Shown: in pieces, positions 34,012 through 43,039 of the stretch
Layout of the letters: every line of letters begins with the position of its first letter
Position numbering within the stretch: the stretch's first letter is position 1
DNA from: Niabella agricola
GTDB lineage: Bacteria > Bacteroidota > Bacteroidia > Chitinophagales > Chitinophagaceae
NCBI RefSeq assembly: GCF_021538615.1
Contig: NZ_JAJHIZ010000003.1
Coordinates: 2,232,001 to 2,296,000, forward strand
Direction of reading: 5' to 3'
Length of the DNA stretch: 64,000 nt
Program-made: the position numbers and the translations under genes
Notes under the pieces: generated by a model
Seen by the model: only the letters and a program-made list of their open reading frames with translations
Database searches by the model: none
What the model was told of the DNA's origin: nothing

Positions 34012-35274
34012 ATGAGAAATCAACTGTATTGCCATTTGCTTATACTGCTGATGAACTGTTTGCTGAGTTTTCAGTTAGTAGCGCAACCAACTCCCGCGGT
34101 ACCCGTACAAAAGCTTTACCTGAGTCCTAAAGCGGCCGGCAGTGAAAACCAGACAAAACTCATTGACTCCTTAAAATTCATTCCCCTGGAGCCCGTCAAA
34201 GGCACCAGTTCTGACATTGACGGTTACCTGCAGCCAACAGATAAGTATTTTATCATCGTCAATTATTCTGAAAAGAATTTCCTGCTGTATACCAGGAATG
34301 GGAGGTTTATAAAAAAAATCAGTTTTAAACACCTGGGAGAGGGCTTCTGGCCCAATTACCAGGAACGCAATAATCAGATCGTTTTTTGGGGCGGCAACAA
34401 AAATTATACGCTAACCCGGAGAGACCGGATCCAGATTGAGCAGGACCGCAACAATCCCCGGAACAAAAAATACTTCAAAAAATATGTGATTGACCTCAAT
34501 GATACCACCTTCCAGCTAAAAAAAGCAGCTCCCACCGAATATGAAATCATCAATGCCTATCATTATTACGATGATTATTATATTCAGTCGAAAGTAGCCA
34601 CCAGCCCGCTTTACAAAGATTCGCTGGAATATGAACTAAAGATCTATAAAAACCAGAAACTGATAAAAGCATACTTCCCTTATAACCGCATCAATGAGCC
34701 CCGGTACCTGTTTACCGAAGCATACACGACTCCTTTAAGAACGGATTCGCCCTATGTATGCTACCTGACCCGGCCTTATTGTGATACCATTTACAAACTG
34801 GTCCGAGACAGCATCACCCCCGTTTACCAGCTGGTACTTCCGCTGGAGAACAGCCTGCCGCCGGGGTTTTATACCAAGCCTTTTAAAAACAAGACCGAGC
34901 GGGATAATTTCAACCGGAATAACGGCTGGATGCTGCGCCAGATCTATCTCCAGTACGACGCACCGCGGTTTAGTCTTTTTACAATCAGCTTTCTTTCCAA
35001 CTATGAACAATATGTATATGATAAGCAGAAAAACCTTTTTTACAATACCAAGAAAATAAAAGCAGACAGCAGTCAGTATAACATACAGCTGTTCTCCAAT
35101 TTCGGAGACTCCCGCATCGGCAAAAAGTTTTATAAGCTGCAAAAGGTTGAAGAGCTGAATGCGTTTTTCAAGCAAAACAAAAATGTTCCCATACCAAAAG
35201 AACTGGAAGACGTTCTGAAACCGGAAAATAAAAAAGCACCTCCGGTCGTCATCGAATTCCAGTTCAAAAACTAA
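34012..35274 (+). CDS. secreted six-bladed beta-propeller protein (copy 2)
   Basis: A 420-residue paralogue of the gene at 29625. A signal peptide ends LVAQ. SLKFIPLEPVKG aligns with VKFIPLETTRKS of copy 1, AYFPYNRINEPRY with NYFPYNKKTESVY, and YQLVLPLENSLPPGF with YKLMLPMDNAVPPSF. The copies are clearly homologous but well diverged, so the duplication is old. It is followed after four bases by its own barrel gene. Function is unknown; by position it is likely a periplasmic or surface partner of the barrel. Confidence 0.8.
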   Translation: MRNQLYCHLLILLMNCLLSFQLVAQPTPAVPVQKLYLSPKAAGSENQTKLIDSLKFIPLEPVKGTSSDIDGYLQPTDKYFIIVNYSEKNFLLYTRNGRFIKKISFKHLGEGFWPNYQERNNQIVFWGGNKNYTLTRRDRIQIEQDRNNPRNKKYFKKYVIDLNDTTFQLKKAAPTEYEIINAYHYYDDYYIQSKVATSPLYKDSLEYELKIYKNQKLIKAYFPYNRINEPRYLFTEAYTTPLRTDSPYVCYLTRPYCDTIYKLVRDSITPVYQLVLPLENSLPPGFYTKPFKNKTERDNFNRNNGWMLRQIYLQYDAPRFSLFTISFLSNYEQYVYDKQKNLFYNTKKIKADSSQYNIQLFSNFGDSRIGKKFYKLQKVEELNAFFKQNKNVPIPKELEDVLKPENKKAPPVVIEFQFKN

Positions 35275-35278
35275 CAGC

Positions 35279-38101
35279 ATGAAGACCTGCTTATACCTCA
35301 TCTTTTTTCTTTTTTGTTTTACTACCATTTATGCTCAAACCGGCAAACTGAACGGGCAGGTACTTGATTCGATAAGTAGTACCGGCCTGGAAGCCGCTAC
35401 CGTCAATATTCTGAGCAAGGACTCGGTGCTGATCAACTACAAACTATCTGATAAAAACGGGAACTTTTTCTTCGAAAAGCTGCCGGTGAAAAAGGAGCTA
35501 TTGGTCAGCATTACGTATGTAGGCTACCATAACTTTAGCCGGCTCATCCGGCTGGAAAGCGAAAAAACCGATTCGCTACGGGCCCGGTTGTCGCTCAATC
35601 TATCAGACAGCAATGCCGTTACGGTAAGCGCTGCAATACCAATAAGGATGGAAGGCGATACCCTGGTGATCACCCCCGCAGCCTTCAAAATGAAGCCCGA
35701 TGCAGTAGTGGAAGAAATGCTCAACCAGGTTCCGGGGGTTACCATCTGGAGCGACGGCACCATTACCGTGAACGGGCAAAAGGTAAAAAATTTCCTCGTG
35801 GATGGTAAGCCGTTTTTAGGTTCTACAGATCCCCGGCTTGCCACACAAAACCTGCCCAAAACGGCCATAGAAAAGATACAGGTATACCAGGAATATGACC
35901 GTACCAGTAAAGAAAAGCAGAAACAACGGCAGGACTCGATCCTGACCATGAACCTGCAGTTAAAGGAAGGCAACAAAGCCGGGTATTTCGGAAAAATAAG
36001 CGCGGGCTATGGAAGCAGTGATCGTTATGAAGGCGATCTTTCGTTCCAGATGTATAATAAGAAAACCAGCTTCGGGATCGGTGGCGGGCTTAATAATATC
36101 AACAAGGATATCGGAAATCTTGAGCAGCTGTTCCAGAATAACACTTACCGGAATCAAAATCCCAACCTATACTATGTGGGGCAGTTTGGCTCCGATGGCA
36201 TTAATAAGAATCATTCTATCGGAGCTGTGCTGGTACATAATTTCATTGAAACCTCCAACAGCCGGCAAAACAACCGCCTCTCTCTCAACTATAACAAATC
36301 CGGTTCGCGCTCCTTTGTTACCGATCAGAATATGCGCAATCGCACCACGCCCGAAAACCCGCAGTTTGAGCAACAGGAAGGTCTGCAAAACAACACTGTA
36401 AACAGGAACGAGATTGGCATCAATTATATCAAAACCAGCAGCTATAATGATGAGTTGACGGTAAATGGCCGGACCATTTTTGACAACCGGCAAAACCAGT
36501 CAACAAGCCGCACCGAAGTAAGAAACCCAGCAGGGCAGCTCCTGAGTTCCAACACCATGGCATCTGTAGAAAACGGGAAAAACGATAATGAGTCTGTGGA
36601 CCTCAACTTTTTGAACGGGCAGGAAGATGAGCCGTTAAAAAATTTTCGTATACGGTATAATCTCAACAACAACCGCTCCATTTCCGACAGAACGGTGGAA
36701 AGCCTCTTTAAATCGTATACGGAAACGGCAAAAGACACGGCTTACAACAGGCAATACCATACTACAAATAATACCTTCAACACCGGTGTGAACCTGGAAT
36801 ACCAGGGCTTTAAGCGGCTGCTGCTGGGCCGGTATAATTTGTTTGGCATGAGTGTTTCCTTTAACCAGTGGTTCAATTATACACGATCATCCGGCAACAC
36901 CAGGGTAACAGATTTTGATAGCCGCGCCAATACTTCCACCATCAATCAGCAACTCTCCAATCAAAACAAGCGGGAGCTATTCGAATACACGCCTTATCTA
37001 ACTCTGTCGAAAACATTGGGCAAATATTCCGGAAAGTTTTACAGAAGCAGTTCCGTAGAAGTAAAGCTGATCGATGATATCAAAACAGATAAGAACCAGT
37101 CTTCCATTGCCAACAGGAACTTAAACCGCAGTTTCCAGTTCTTCCGGTATGAAGGCACGCTCAGCCATTGGTACAACCGGCACAATCAATTCACTTACCA
37201 GACTTACCTCAACTACAGGAAAGACTTTGGATATGCATCCATAGACCAGCTTCACCCGGTCGTGGACGACATCAATGCATATGAGATACGGAAAGGAAGT
37301 CCTCATTTACAAAACCAGGTTAACCACAACTTATCGGTATATACCAATTTCCAAACCCAAAACTCAAAATCGGCCTACACATTTTCTGTGATGTTAAACG
37401 GTGATTATACCCGTTCCTTCAACCCGGTTACAGACAGTATCCTCAATGATCCTTCCGGAAAACGCATTTATTACTATATCAACGCCGATCAAAGTAACCG
37501 CTACCGGATCGCTTATGAAACCAATATATCCAGGCGTATAAAGAAAAGCAGCATCCAGCTGAGATATAACGCTGCTTTTAACAACGGCCGCACGCCCAAT
37601 TATATTGATAATATCTATACGATCAGTAAAAACTTCAACAATAACCATAATATCGATCTCCAGTTTTCGCTCCGGTCGCTGATGATCTTCAATATCGGTG
37701 AGGCGCTGACCACCTACCGGACCCAACAAACCGGGCAGGGACTTACCTCCTTTAAAAACACGCTCAATACAACCCGGCTAAGTTTTACACTGAACTACCC
37801 GGCCGGCTTTACATTTAGCAGCACGCTTAATTATGTAAAGAATTCCGGTTTGAGCAAACCTACCATTCTCTGGAATGCCTTTGCCAGCTACCGGTTTATG
37901 AAACAGCAGGGAGAGCTGAAATTATCTGCCATGGATCTGCTGAAGCAATACCAGAATATTTCCAGCAGTGCCGATACTTATGGTACCACAACCCGCATTA
38001 CCAACGGCCTGCAGCAATATTTCCTGCTTACGTTTTCTTACTACCCGCGCAAATTTGGCAAAAAGGATTTAAAGCAAAAGACAACCGAACAGACCTGGTA
38101 A
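35279..38101 (+). CDS. outer-membrane beta-barrel protein with TonB-plug-like domain (copy 2)
   Basis: A 940-residue paralogue of the gene at 30872. It has the same order: signal peptide ending TIYAQ, regulatory-like domain, plug (NQVPGVTIWSDGTITVNGQK; NLPKTAIEKIQVYQEYD) and an Asn-rich barrel ending YYPRKFGKKDLKQKTTEQTW. The plug is the most conserved part between the two copies. It lacks the Gly/Arg tail of copy 1. No SusD-like gene is present. Confidence 0.87.
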   Translation: MKTCLYLIFFLFCFTTIYAQTGKLNGQVLDSISSTGLEAATVNILSKDSVLINYKLSDKNGNFFFEKLPVKKELLVSITYVGYHNFSRLIRLESEKTDSLRARLSLNLSDSNAVTVSAAIPIRMEGDTLVITPAAFKMKPDAVVEEMLNQVPGVTIWSDGTITVNGQKVKNFLVDGKPFLGSTDPRLATQNLPKTAIEKIQVYQEYDRTSKEKQKQRQDSILTMNLQLKEGNKAGYFGKISAGYGSSDRYEGDLSFQMYNKKTSFGIGGGLNNINKDIGNLEQLFQNNTYRNQNPNLYYVGQFGSDGINKNHSIGAVLVHNFIETSNSRQNNRLSLNYNKSGSRSFVTDQNMRNRTTPENPQFEQQEGLQNNTVNRNEIGINYIKTSSYNDELTVNGRTIFDNRQNQSTSRTEVRNPAGQLLSSNTMASVENGKNDNESVDLNFLNGQEDEPLKNFRIRYNLNNNRSISDRTVESLFKSYTETAKDTAYNRQYHTTNNTFNTGVNLEYQGFKRLLLGRYNLFGMSVSFNQWFNYTRSSGNTRVTDFDSRANTSTINQQLSNQNKRELFEYTPYLTLSKTLGKYSGKFYRSSSVEVKLIDDIKTDKNQSSIANRNLNRSFQFFRYEGTLSHWYNRHNQFTYQTYLNYRKDFGYASIDQLHPVVDDINAYEIRKGSPHLQNQVNHNLSVYTNFQTQNSKSAYTFSVMLNGDYTRSFNPVTDSILNDPSGKRIYYYINADQSNRYRIAYETNISRRIKKSSIQLRYNAAFNNGRTPNYIDNIYTISKNFNNNHNIDLQFSLRSLMIFNIGEALTTYRTQQTGQGLTSFKNTLNTTRLSFTLNYPAGFTFSSTLNYVKNSGLSKPTILWNAFASYRFMKQQGELKLSAMDLLKQYQNISSSADTYGTTTRITNGLQQYFLLTFSYYPRKFGKKDLKQKTTEQTW

Positions 38102-38243
38102 ATTCTTAAATTGTATCCACAACGGCTTCCTGACCGTTGCCGCATACATTGATCGTTTATCATACCTACTTCCTTCAATAAAAATCCACAGCGGTTTTAT
38201 ATGAAAAACTTGTATATATTTGATTTGTTTATTCGATCAGATA

Positions 38244-39170
38244 ATGGCCTGCTTATTCCGAACGGCGTTTCTTATTTTTAATACCCTTCTCGCTCTATTG
38301 TCATCTGCGCAAACCCTGCGCCAGGTGACCATCATTTCTGAAAATGACGGGTATATATCTATCAACAACGACGGCTATTATACTAACGGGCTTAAGTTCT
38401 CTTACCAGTGGAGACGCCTGCCTGCCGCTCAAACACGGCGTGAAAGAACCAATGCATTCCAGCTGGGCCAACTGATCTACACTTCCCAATTTGCAGGAGA
38501 AGCCAAACTCGACCGGCCGATCACCGGCTATTTGTATGGCGACTTTCATCAATCTGTTTTTAATAAAAAACAAGAACTGCTCAAATGGGGCATCGGGTTT
38601 GGACTCATTGGCCCGCCGGCTTTCGGAAAAGAAATGCAGGAACGGGTACACCAGGTCATGCAGATTTACAAACCCAAAAACTGGGATAAACAATTGCGGG
38701 CAGATTGGGGACTGATTGCGGATGCTTCCTGGTCGCCTCAGCTGAAAAAGGAAGGGAGCCGTTCCCTGCTGGATGTAAAGCCCCTGCTTGCTGCAACCGC
38801 AGGGAATCTCTTTACACATGCCACACTGGGATCTGCGTTTTTACTGGGCCAGTCCAATGGAAACAATGCTACCGTGTTCTGGGATAACCATAAGGGAAAT
38901 ACGAAGGCCGACCGGGAATATTTTGCGTACGTGTTTCCCTCGGTGTCATTTAAGGCCTACGATGCTACCGTTCAGGGAGGTATGTTTAAAAAAGGCCCGG
39001 AACCTATTGAAGGCCGGCTAAATCCTGTTTTTTTTCAAACCCGCATGGGGGTTATGTATTCCGGCAATAAGCTCTCGCTTGGGGCGGCTGCGGTTTATGA
39101 AAGCAAGCAATCCCTTACACAGGTATCTTCCCAATGGTATGGAAGTTTACAGGTAGGGTTTATGTGGTGA
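38244..39170 (+). CDS. LpxR-like outer-membrane lipid A deacylase
   Basis: A 308-residue barrel of the DUF2219/LpxR family, which removes the 3'-acyloxyacyl chains of lipid A. The ATG at 38244 starts a signal peptide ending LLSSAQ; the TTG at 38220 would add eight residues before it. The motif SENDGYISINNDGYYTNGLKFSY (split here as SENDGY...NNDGYYTNGLKFSY) matches the N-terminal Asn-Asp and Tyr-Thr-Asn-Gly signature of the family. The C-terminus ends in GSLQVGFMW with a terminal aromatic residue, as barrels do. It stands alone. Confidence 0.85.
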   Translation: MACLFRTAFLIFNTLLALLSSAQTLRQVTIISENDGYISINNDGYYTNGLKFSYQWRRLPAAQTRRERTNAFQLGQLIYTSQFAGEAKLDRPITGYLYGDFHQSVFNKKQELLKWGIGFGLIGPPAFGKEMQERVHQVMQIYKPKNWDKQLRADWGLIADASWSPQLKKEGSRSLLDVKPLLAATAGNLFTHATLGSAFLLGQSNGNNATVFWDNHKGNTKADREYFAYVFPSVSFKAYDATVQGGMFKKGPEPIEGRLNPVFFQTRMGVMYSGNKLSLGAAAVYESKQSLTQVSSQWYGSLQVGFMW

Positions 39171-39219
39171 TATTTAAATTCTAATTAGGAAATCCCAAAT
39201 AGCAAATGCTAATGGGAGA

Positions 39220-40284
39220 TTACTCCTGCTTTGCCAGTTTTTCTGAGTTTTCTGCGAACTGCAGCTGGTCGATAAACTCCTGGATATCTCCGTTCATAAA
39301 GGCATCCAGGTTATAAGAGGTAAGGTTGATCCGGTGATCGGTAACCCTTCCCTGCGGGTAGTTATAGGTTCGGATTTTAGCGCTGCGGTCGCCGGAGCTT
39401 ACCAGACTTTTCCGGTGCCGGGAGATCTCTTCCTCCTGTTTCCGCACCTGTTCTTCATACAACTTGGTGCGCAGCATCTGCATGGCTTTTTCCCGGTTAC
39501 CAAGCTGGGTACGCTCGGTTTGGCAGATCACCACCGTTCCGGTAGGAAGATGTGTCAGCATTACCTTGGTTTCCACTTTGTTTACGTTCTGCCCACCGGC
39601 GCCACCGCTTCGGGCGGTTTCCATCTTTACATCACTTTCCCTCAGCTCAAAATCAATTTCATCGGCTTCCGGCATCACCGCAACGGTTGCGGCAGAGGTA
39701 TGCACCCGTCCCTGTGTCTCTGTATCCGGAACGCGTTGTACCCGGTGTACCCCGCTTTCAAACTTCAGGGTGCCATATACATCATCACCAGTTACCTCCA
39801 GCTGCACCTCCTTGTATCCCCCTACGGTGCCTTCGCTTTCGCTGAGTACGGCGGTTTTAAAACCATGACGTTCACAATACTTTATATACATGCGAAACAG
39901 GTCGCCTGCAAAAAGACTGGCCTCATCCCCACCTGTACCGGCACGTATTTCCATGATCACATCTTTTCCGTCCTGCGGGTCCTTGGGAATCAGCAGCTGG
40001 CGGATTTGTGCTTCCATCTTTTCTTTCCGCTCTTCCAAACCGGTCACCTCTTCCTTGGCCAGCTCCCGCAGTTCTTCATCATCACCATTCAGTGCTTCTT
40101 TATTAAACTCTAGGTCATCCAGCAGCTTTTTATAATCATTATAAGCAATAACAATCTTTTCCAGGCTCCGGTATTCTTTGCTGGTTGCGGCAAACTTTTT
40201 ATTGTTGCCCACAATCTCCGGGTTCGTAAGCGCAATTCCCAGCTGGTCGTACTTGGCCTTTATGGCTTCCAGTTTATCTAACAT
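39220..40284 (-). CDS. prfA: peptide chain release factor 1
   Basis: Recognises UAA/UAG and triggers peptide release. GAGGQNVNK carries the catalytic GGQ, and the RF1-type [27 protein letters not shown] region precedes it. The ATG at 40284 gives 354 residues; the TTG at 40290 adds two. TACCTTTG on the minus strand at 40314-40321 is a plausible -7 element, but no good -33 partner is seen. Confidence 0.96.
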   Translation of the reverse strand: MLDKLEAIKAKYDQLGIALTNPEIVGNNKKFAATSKEYRSLEKIVIAYNDYKKLLDDLEFNKEALNGDDEELRELAKEEVTGLEERKEKMEAQIRQLLIPKDPQDGKDVIMEIRAGTGGDEASLFAGDLFRMYIKYCERHGFKTAVLSESEGTVGGYKEVQLEVTGDDVYGTLKFESGVHRVQRVPDTETQGRVHTSAATVAVMPEADEIDFELRESDVKMETARSGGAGGQNVNKVETKVMLTHLPTGTVVICQTERTQLGNREKAMQMLRTKLYEEQVRKQEEEISRHRKSLVSSGDRSAKIRTYNYPQGRVTDHRINLTSYNLDAFMNGDIQEFIDQLQFAENSEKLAKQE

Positions 40285-40409
40285 CAACAAATTTATTTTG
40301 AATCAACAGGGCGCAAAGGTAAACAGATTTGAGCATTCAGATTTCAGATATTAGCCCCTAACACTCAGATTTGATATGATGAATACCGAAGGGTATCTAT
40401 CTTTGAAGC

Positions 40410-41552
40410 ATGTACAAAAAGATAAAACCGGCACAGTTATTTGACGGGTACCAGCTGTTTGAAGAAAAAGTACTCGTTTTAACCGAGAGGGGAACTATTG
40501 TTGACATCGTTGATCCGGCCGATGCCGGAGAAGACGTAGAGGTGCTCGAAGGCATATTAAGTCCGGGTTTTATCAACAGCCACTGTCACCTGGAGCTCAG
40601 CCATATGAAAGGTATCATTGAGGAGCACACAGGCCTGCTAAGGTTTGTGAACCAAATCGTTAGCAAAAGGTATGCAGATCCTGAAGCCATTCCTGCCGCC
40701 ATTGAAAGGGCGGAAGCAGAAATGATCCGCAATGGGATTGTGGCAGTGGGTGATATCTGCAACACCACCGATACGCTTTTTCAAAAAGAAAAAGGGCACC
40801 TGTACTATCATAATTTTGTAGAAGTAATTGGCTTTGAGCCAGCACAGGCCCAGCAACATTTTGATACCTACAAGGTTGTTTACGACGCGTATTGTGAGCG
40901 GTTTCATCCCAGGCAGGTATCGTTAACACCCCATGCCCCCTATTCCGTTTCCACGCCCCTCTTGAAATTGCTGGCCACATTTCCGGGCAATCAGTTACTC
41001 AGCATCCATAACCAGGAAACAGAAGATGAAAACGAATGGTTCCTGAACAGTACCGGCGGTTTTAAAGCCCTGTATGAGCGGCTGCAGTTAAAAGAAGTAC
41101 CGGTGGCGCCGGAGGGGAAATCCAGTATTCAAACCTATAGCCCTTACCTGCCGGAAGGGCAACAGCTGTTGTTTATTCACAATGTATTTACCACGGCAGC
41201 AGATATCCGTTATGCGCTGGATCGTTTCCCGGATGCCTGCTGGTGCCTTTGCCCCAACGCCAATTATTATATTACCAACCGGCTGCCGGATATTCCGATG
41301 TTTCAGAAGGAAGGGGTACCACTCGTGCTGGGCACGGATAGCCTGGCCTCCAATTACAGCCTGAGCATCTGGGAAGAGATCCTGCGGATTCAAAAACATT
41401 ACCCGCAGATCCCCCTGGAACAAATGCTCTCCTGGGCTACCATCAACGGCGCAAGGGCTCTGCAGATCGGGGAACGTTATGGCAGTTTCGAAAAAGGGAA
41501 AAAGCCCGGTGTGATCCAGATCCTAAACGATACTATTAACCGGCTTTATTAG
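40410..41552 (+). CDS. amidohydrolase family protein (cytosine/aminofutalosine deaminase-like)
   Basis: A 380-residue metal-dependent hydrolase of the chlorohydrolase/deaminase branch. The metal-binding HCHLELSH (about residues 59-66) follows GFINS. TPHAPYSVS, SIHNQETEDENEW and LGTDSLASNYSLSIWEEI supply the other His, Glu and Asp ligands of a mononuclear deaminase. Closest in pattern to TRZ/ATZ-like enzymes and aminofutalosine deaminase. The substrate cannot be fixed from sequence; no menaquinone genes are nearby. Confidence 0.85.
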   Translation: MYKKIKPAQLFDGYQLFEEKVLVLTERGTIVDIVDPADAGEDVEVLEGILSPGFINSHCHLELSHMKGIIEEHTGLLRFVNQIVSKRYADPEAIPAAIERAEAEMIRNGIVAVGDICNTTDTLFQKEKGHLYYHNFVEVIGFEPAQAQQHFDTYKVVYDAYCERFHPRQVSLTPHAPYSVSTPLLKLLATFPGNQLLSIHNQETEDENEWFLNSTGGFKALYERLQLKEVPVAPEGKSSIQTYSPYLPEGQQLLFIHNVFTTAADIRYALDRFPDACWCLCPNANYYITNRLPDIPMFQKEGVPLVLGTDSLASNYSLSIWEEILRIQKHYPQIPLEQMLSWATINGARALQIGERYGSFEKGKKPGVIQILNDTINRLY

Positions 41553-41573
41553 CCCGAAGCATCCGGAAAAATC

Positions 41574-41966
41574 TTACCGGATATTTCCTATTGAATTCTT
41601 TACAGTGTCATGCTTTACTTTCAAAGGATTTACAATTACCGCAACCGGCTTATGGTCCACCACAAGGGTGCCCCGTCCTTCAAAAGTGATCTTCCCTGCC
41701 ATTCTGGAAGAAATATTGGTTTCATAAATCCCATCCCCGTCCAGGTCGGCCAGCACCAAGGTTAGTTCACCGCGGTTGCTGCGCACGGTATTATTGTTTT
41801 GGCGTTCAGCAGTCTGCAATGCATGTTCATGAATGGTATACGAAATATGGGTATGATTGCTTCGGGATGCATTTTGGTTAAAGGCTCTTGTATCCTGTGC
41901 CCATGTGGTACCTAAAATAAATAATCCGGCTACCAGGCTTGTCATTTTTTTCATATGCTGTGTCAT
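41574..41966 (-). CDS. exported hypothetical protein, 130 aa
   Basis: A small secreted protein with no recognised family. The signal peptide runs from MKKMTSLVAGLFILGTTWAQ; the second ATG at 41954 may be the real start. The mature part has DLDGDGIYETN (about residues 91-101), resembling a calcium-binding Asp-rich loop, followed by short beta strands. It is convergent with the amidohydrolase gene. Confidence 0.65.
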   Translation of the reverse strand: MTQHMKKMTSLVAGLFILGTTWAQDTRAFNQNASRSNHTHISYTIHEHALQTAERQNNNTVRSNRGELTLVLADLDGDGIYETNISSRMAGKITFEGRGTLVVDHKPVAVIVNPLKVKHDTVKNSIGNIR

Positions 41967-42050
41967 AACGGTCGTTTTTAACTGTTAAAGCGTTTTATCT
42001 TCAGATCAACCAGCCACGGCTTTTGTTACCCATGAAGGGCCTGCCATTGT

Positions 42051-42809
42051 TTAGCTTAAAATAGCCCGCAGTACCGGAAGAGTACGCATGCGGCCAAATT
42101 CGGGCAAGTGAAGGGCATAATAAATTTCCATGAGGTCCAGCACCCGGTTGCGTTTCTGGGAAGAAACCCGGATGCTTTTCAGTTCAACAGGAAGCCTTGC
42201 CTGCAACAATTCGGTAATCAGCAGGGTAGCTTCTGTATCTGCATAATAATGATGTTCAGGCGGTGTTTCCCTGAATTCCCCGCTTTGCAGATCCAGCAAC
42301 AAATGCGGTGAGGTGGCCAGTGGCCCCGGAGGTATTCCCGGTGAAAAGCCGAGGATGCTGCAGAGATGCACGGCAAAAAAAACCGGGAAGTTTGCTGTAA
42401 CCGTCGCATCCGCTTCATCCAGCGCGAGCAGGCTGTCTTCCAGGAACCCAAACAGGTCTTCATTGGCCTCTGGCTGACGGAGCGTTTTATGTAATAGCTC
42501 AATCATAAACAAAGCCACCCCGTTTTTAATCACATCACTGAACAACTGTTGGTAAATAAAGGAGAATTTAAATTCCCGGATCCGGTTCAGTGTTTTTAAC
42601 TCATTGTGGTACACCACCATATCCAGAATAGCGGCGGGCTGAAAAAAAACAGCCTTATTGCCGCTCCTTTTTCCGCCAGACCGCACGCCGTTGATCAGGT
42701 AGGACTGCAGCCCCAGTTTATCCGTATACAGGGTTGCGATGACGCTCGTTTCGCCGTATTTTGCCGTTTTCAGGACAATGCCCTTTGTTTTATGTAAAAT
42801 ATCTGCCAA
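42051..42809 (-). CDS. recO: DNA repair protein RecO
   Basis: A recombination mediator that acts with RecR and RecF to load RecA. The OB-fold N-terminus (HKTKGIVLKTAKYGETSVIA) and the helical C-terminal domain fit the family. The frame continues to a TTG at 42854, but RecO proteins normally begin just before this block, so the TTG at 42809 (MADILHKTKG...) giving about 252 residues is preferred. The zinc-finger cysteines seen in some RecO proteins are absent. Confidence 0.92.
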   Translation of the reverse strand: MADILHKTKGIVLKTAKYGETSVIATLYTDKLGLQSYLINGVRSGGKRSGNKAVFFQPAAILDMVVYHNELKTLNRIREFKFSFIYQQLFSDVIKNGVALFMIELLHKTLRQPEANEDLFGFLEDSLLALDEADATVTANFPVFFAVHLCSILGFSPGIPPGPLATSPHLLLDLQSGEFRETPPEHHYYADTEATLLITELLQARLPVELKSIRVSSQKRNRVLDLMEIYYALHLPEFGRMRTLPVLRAILS

Positions 42810-43039
42810 AATCTGTTCGCACCATTTGCTGCCTGCAAGGTAGGTTTTTTGCAAATAATGGCCATTTACCGCTCAATAGTTAGCTTTGCAATACATGAGA
42901 ACGAATCAACAGTGCGTTATCTCTTTTAAAGGCTGGCACCACCACACTTCCCGCCGGCGCTTTTGATTGATAAACGGCATCCTGTGAACGCCCTGTTTTT
43001 TGTTTCTTTGCAACTCATTTTTAAAGTATATCGATATTT

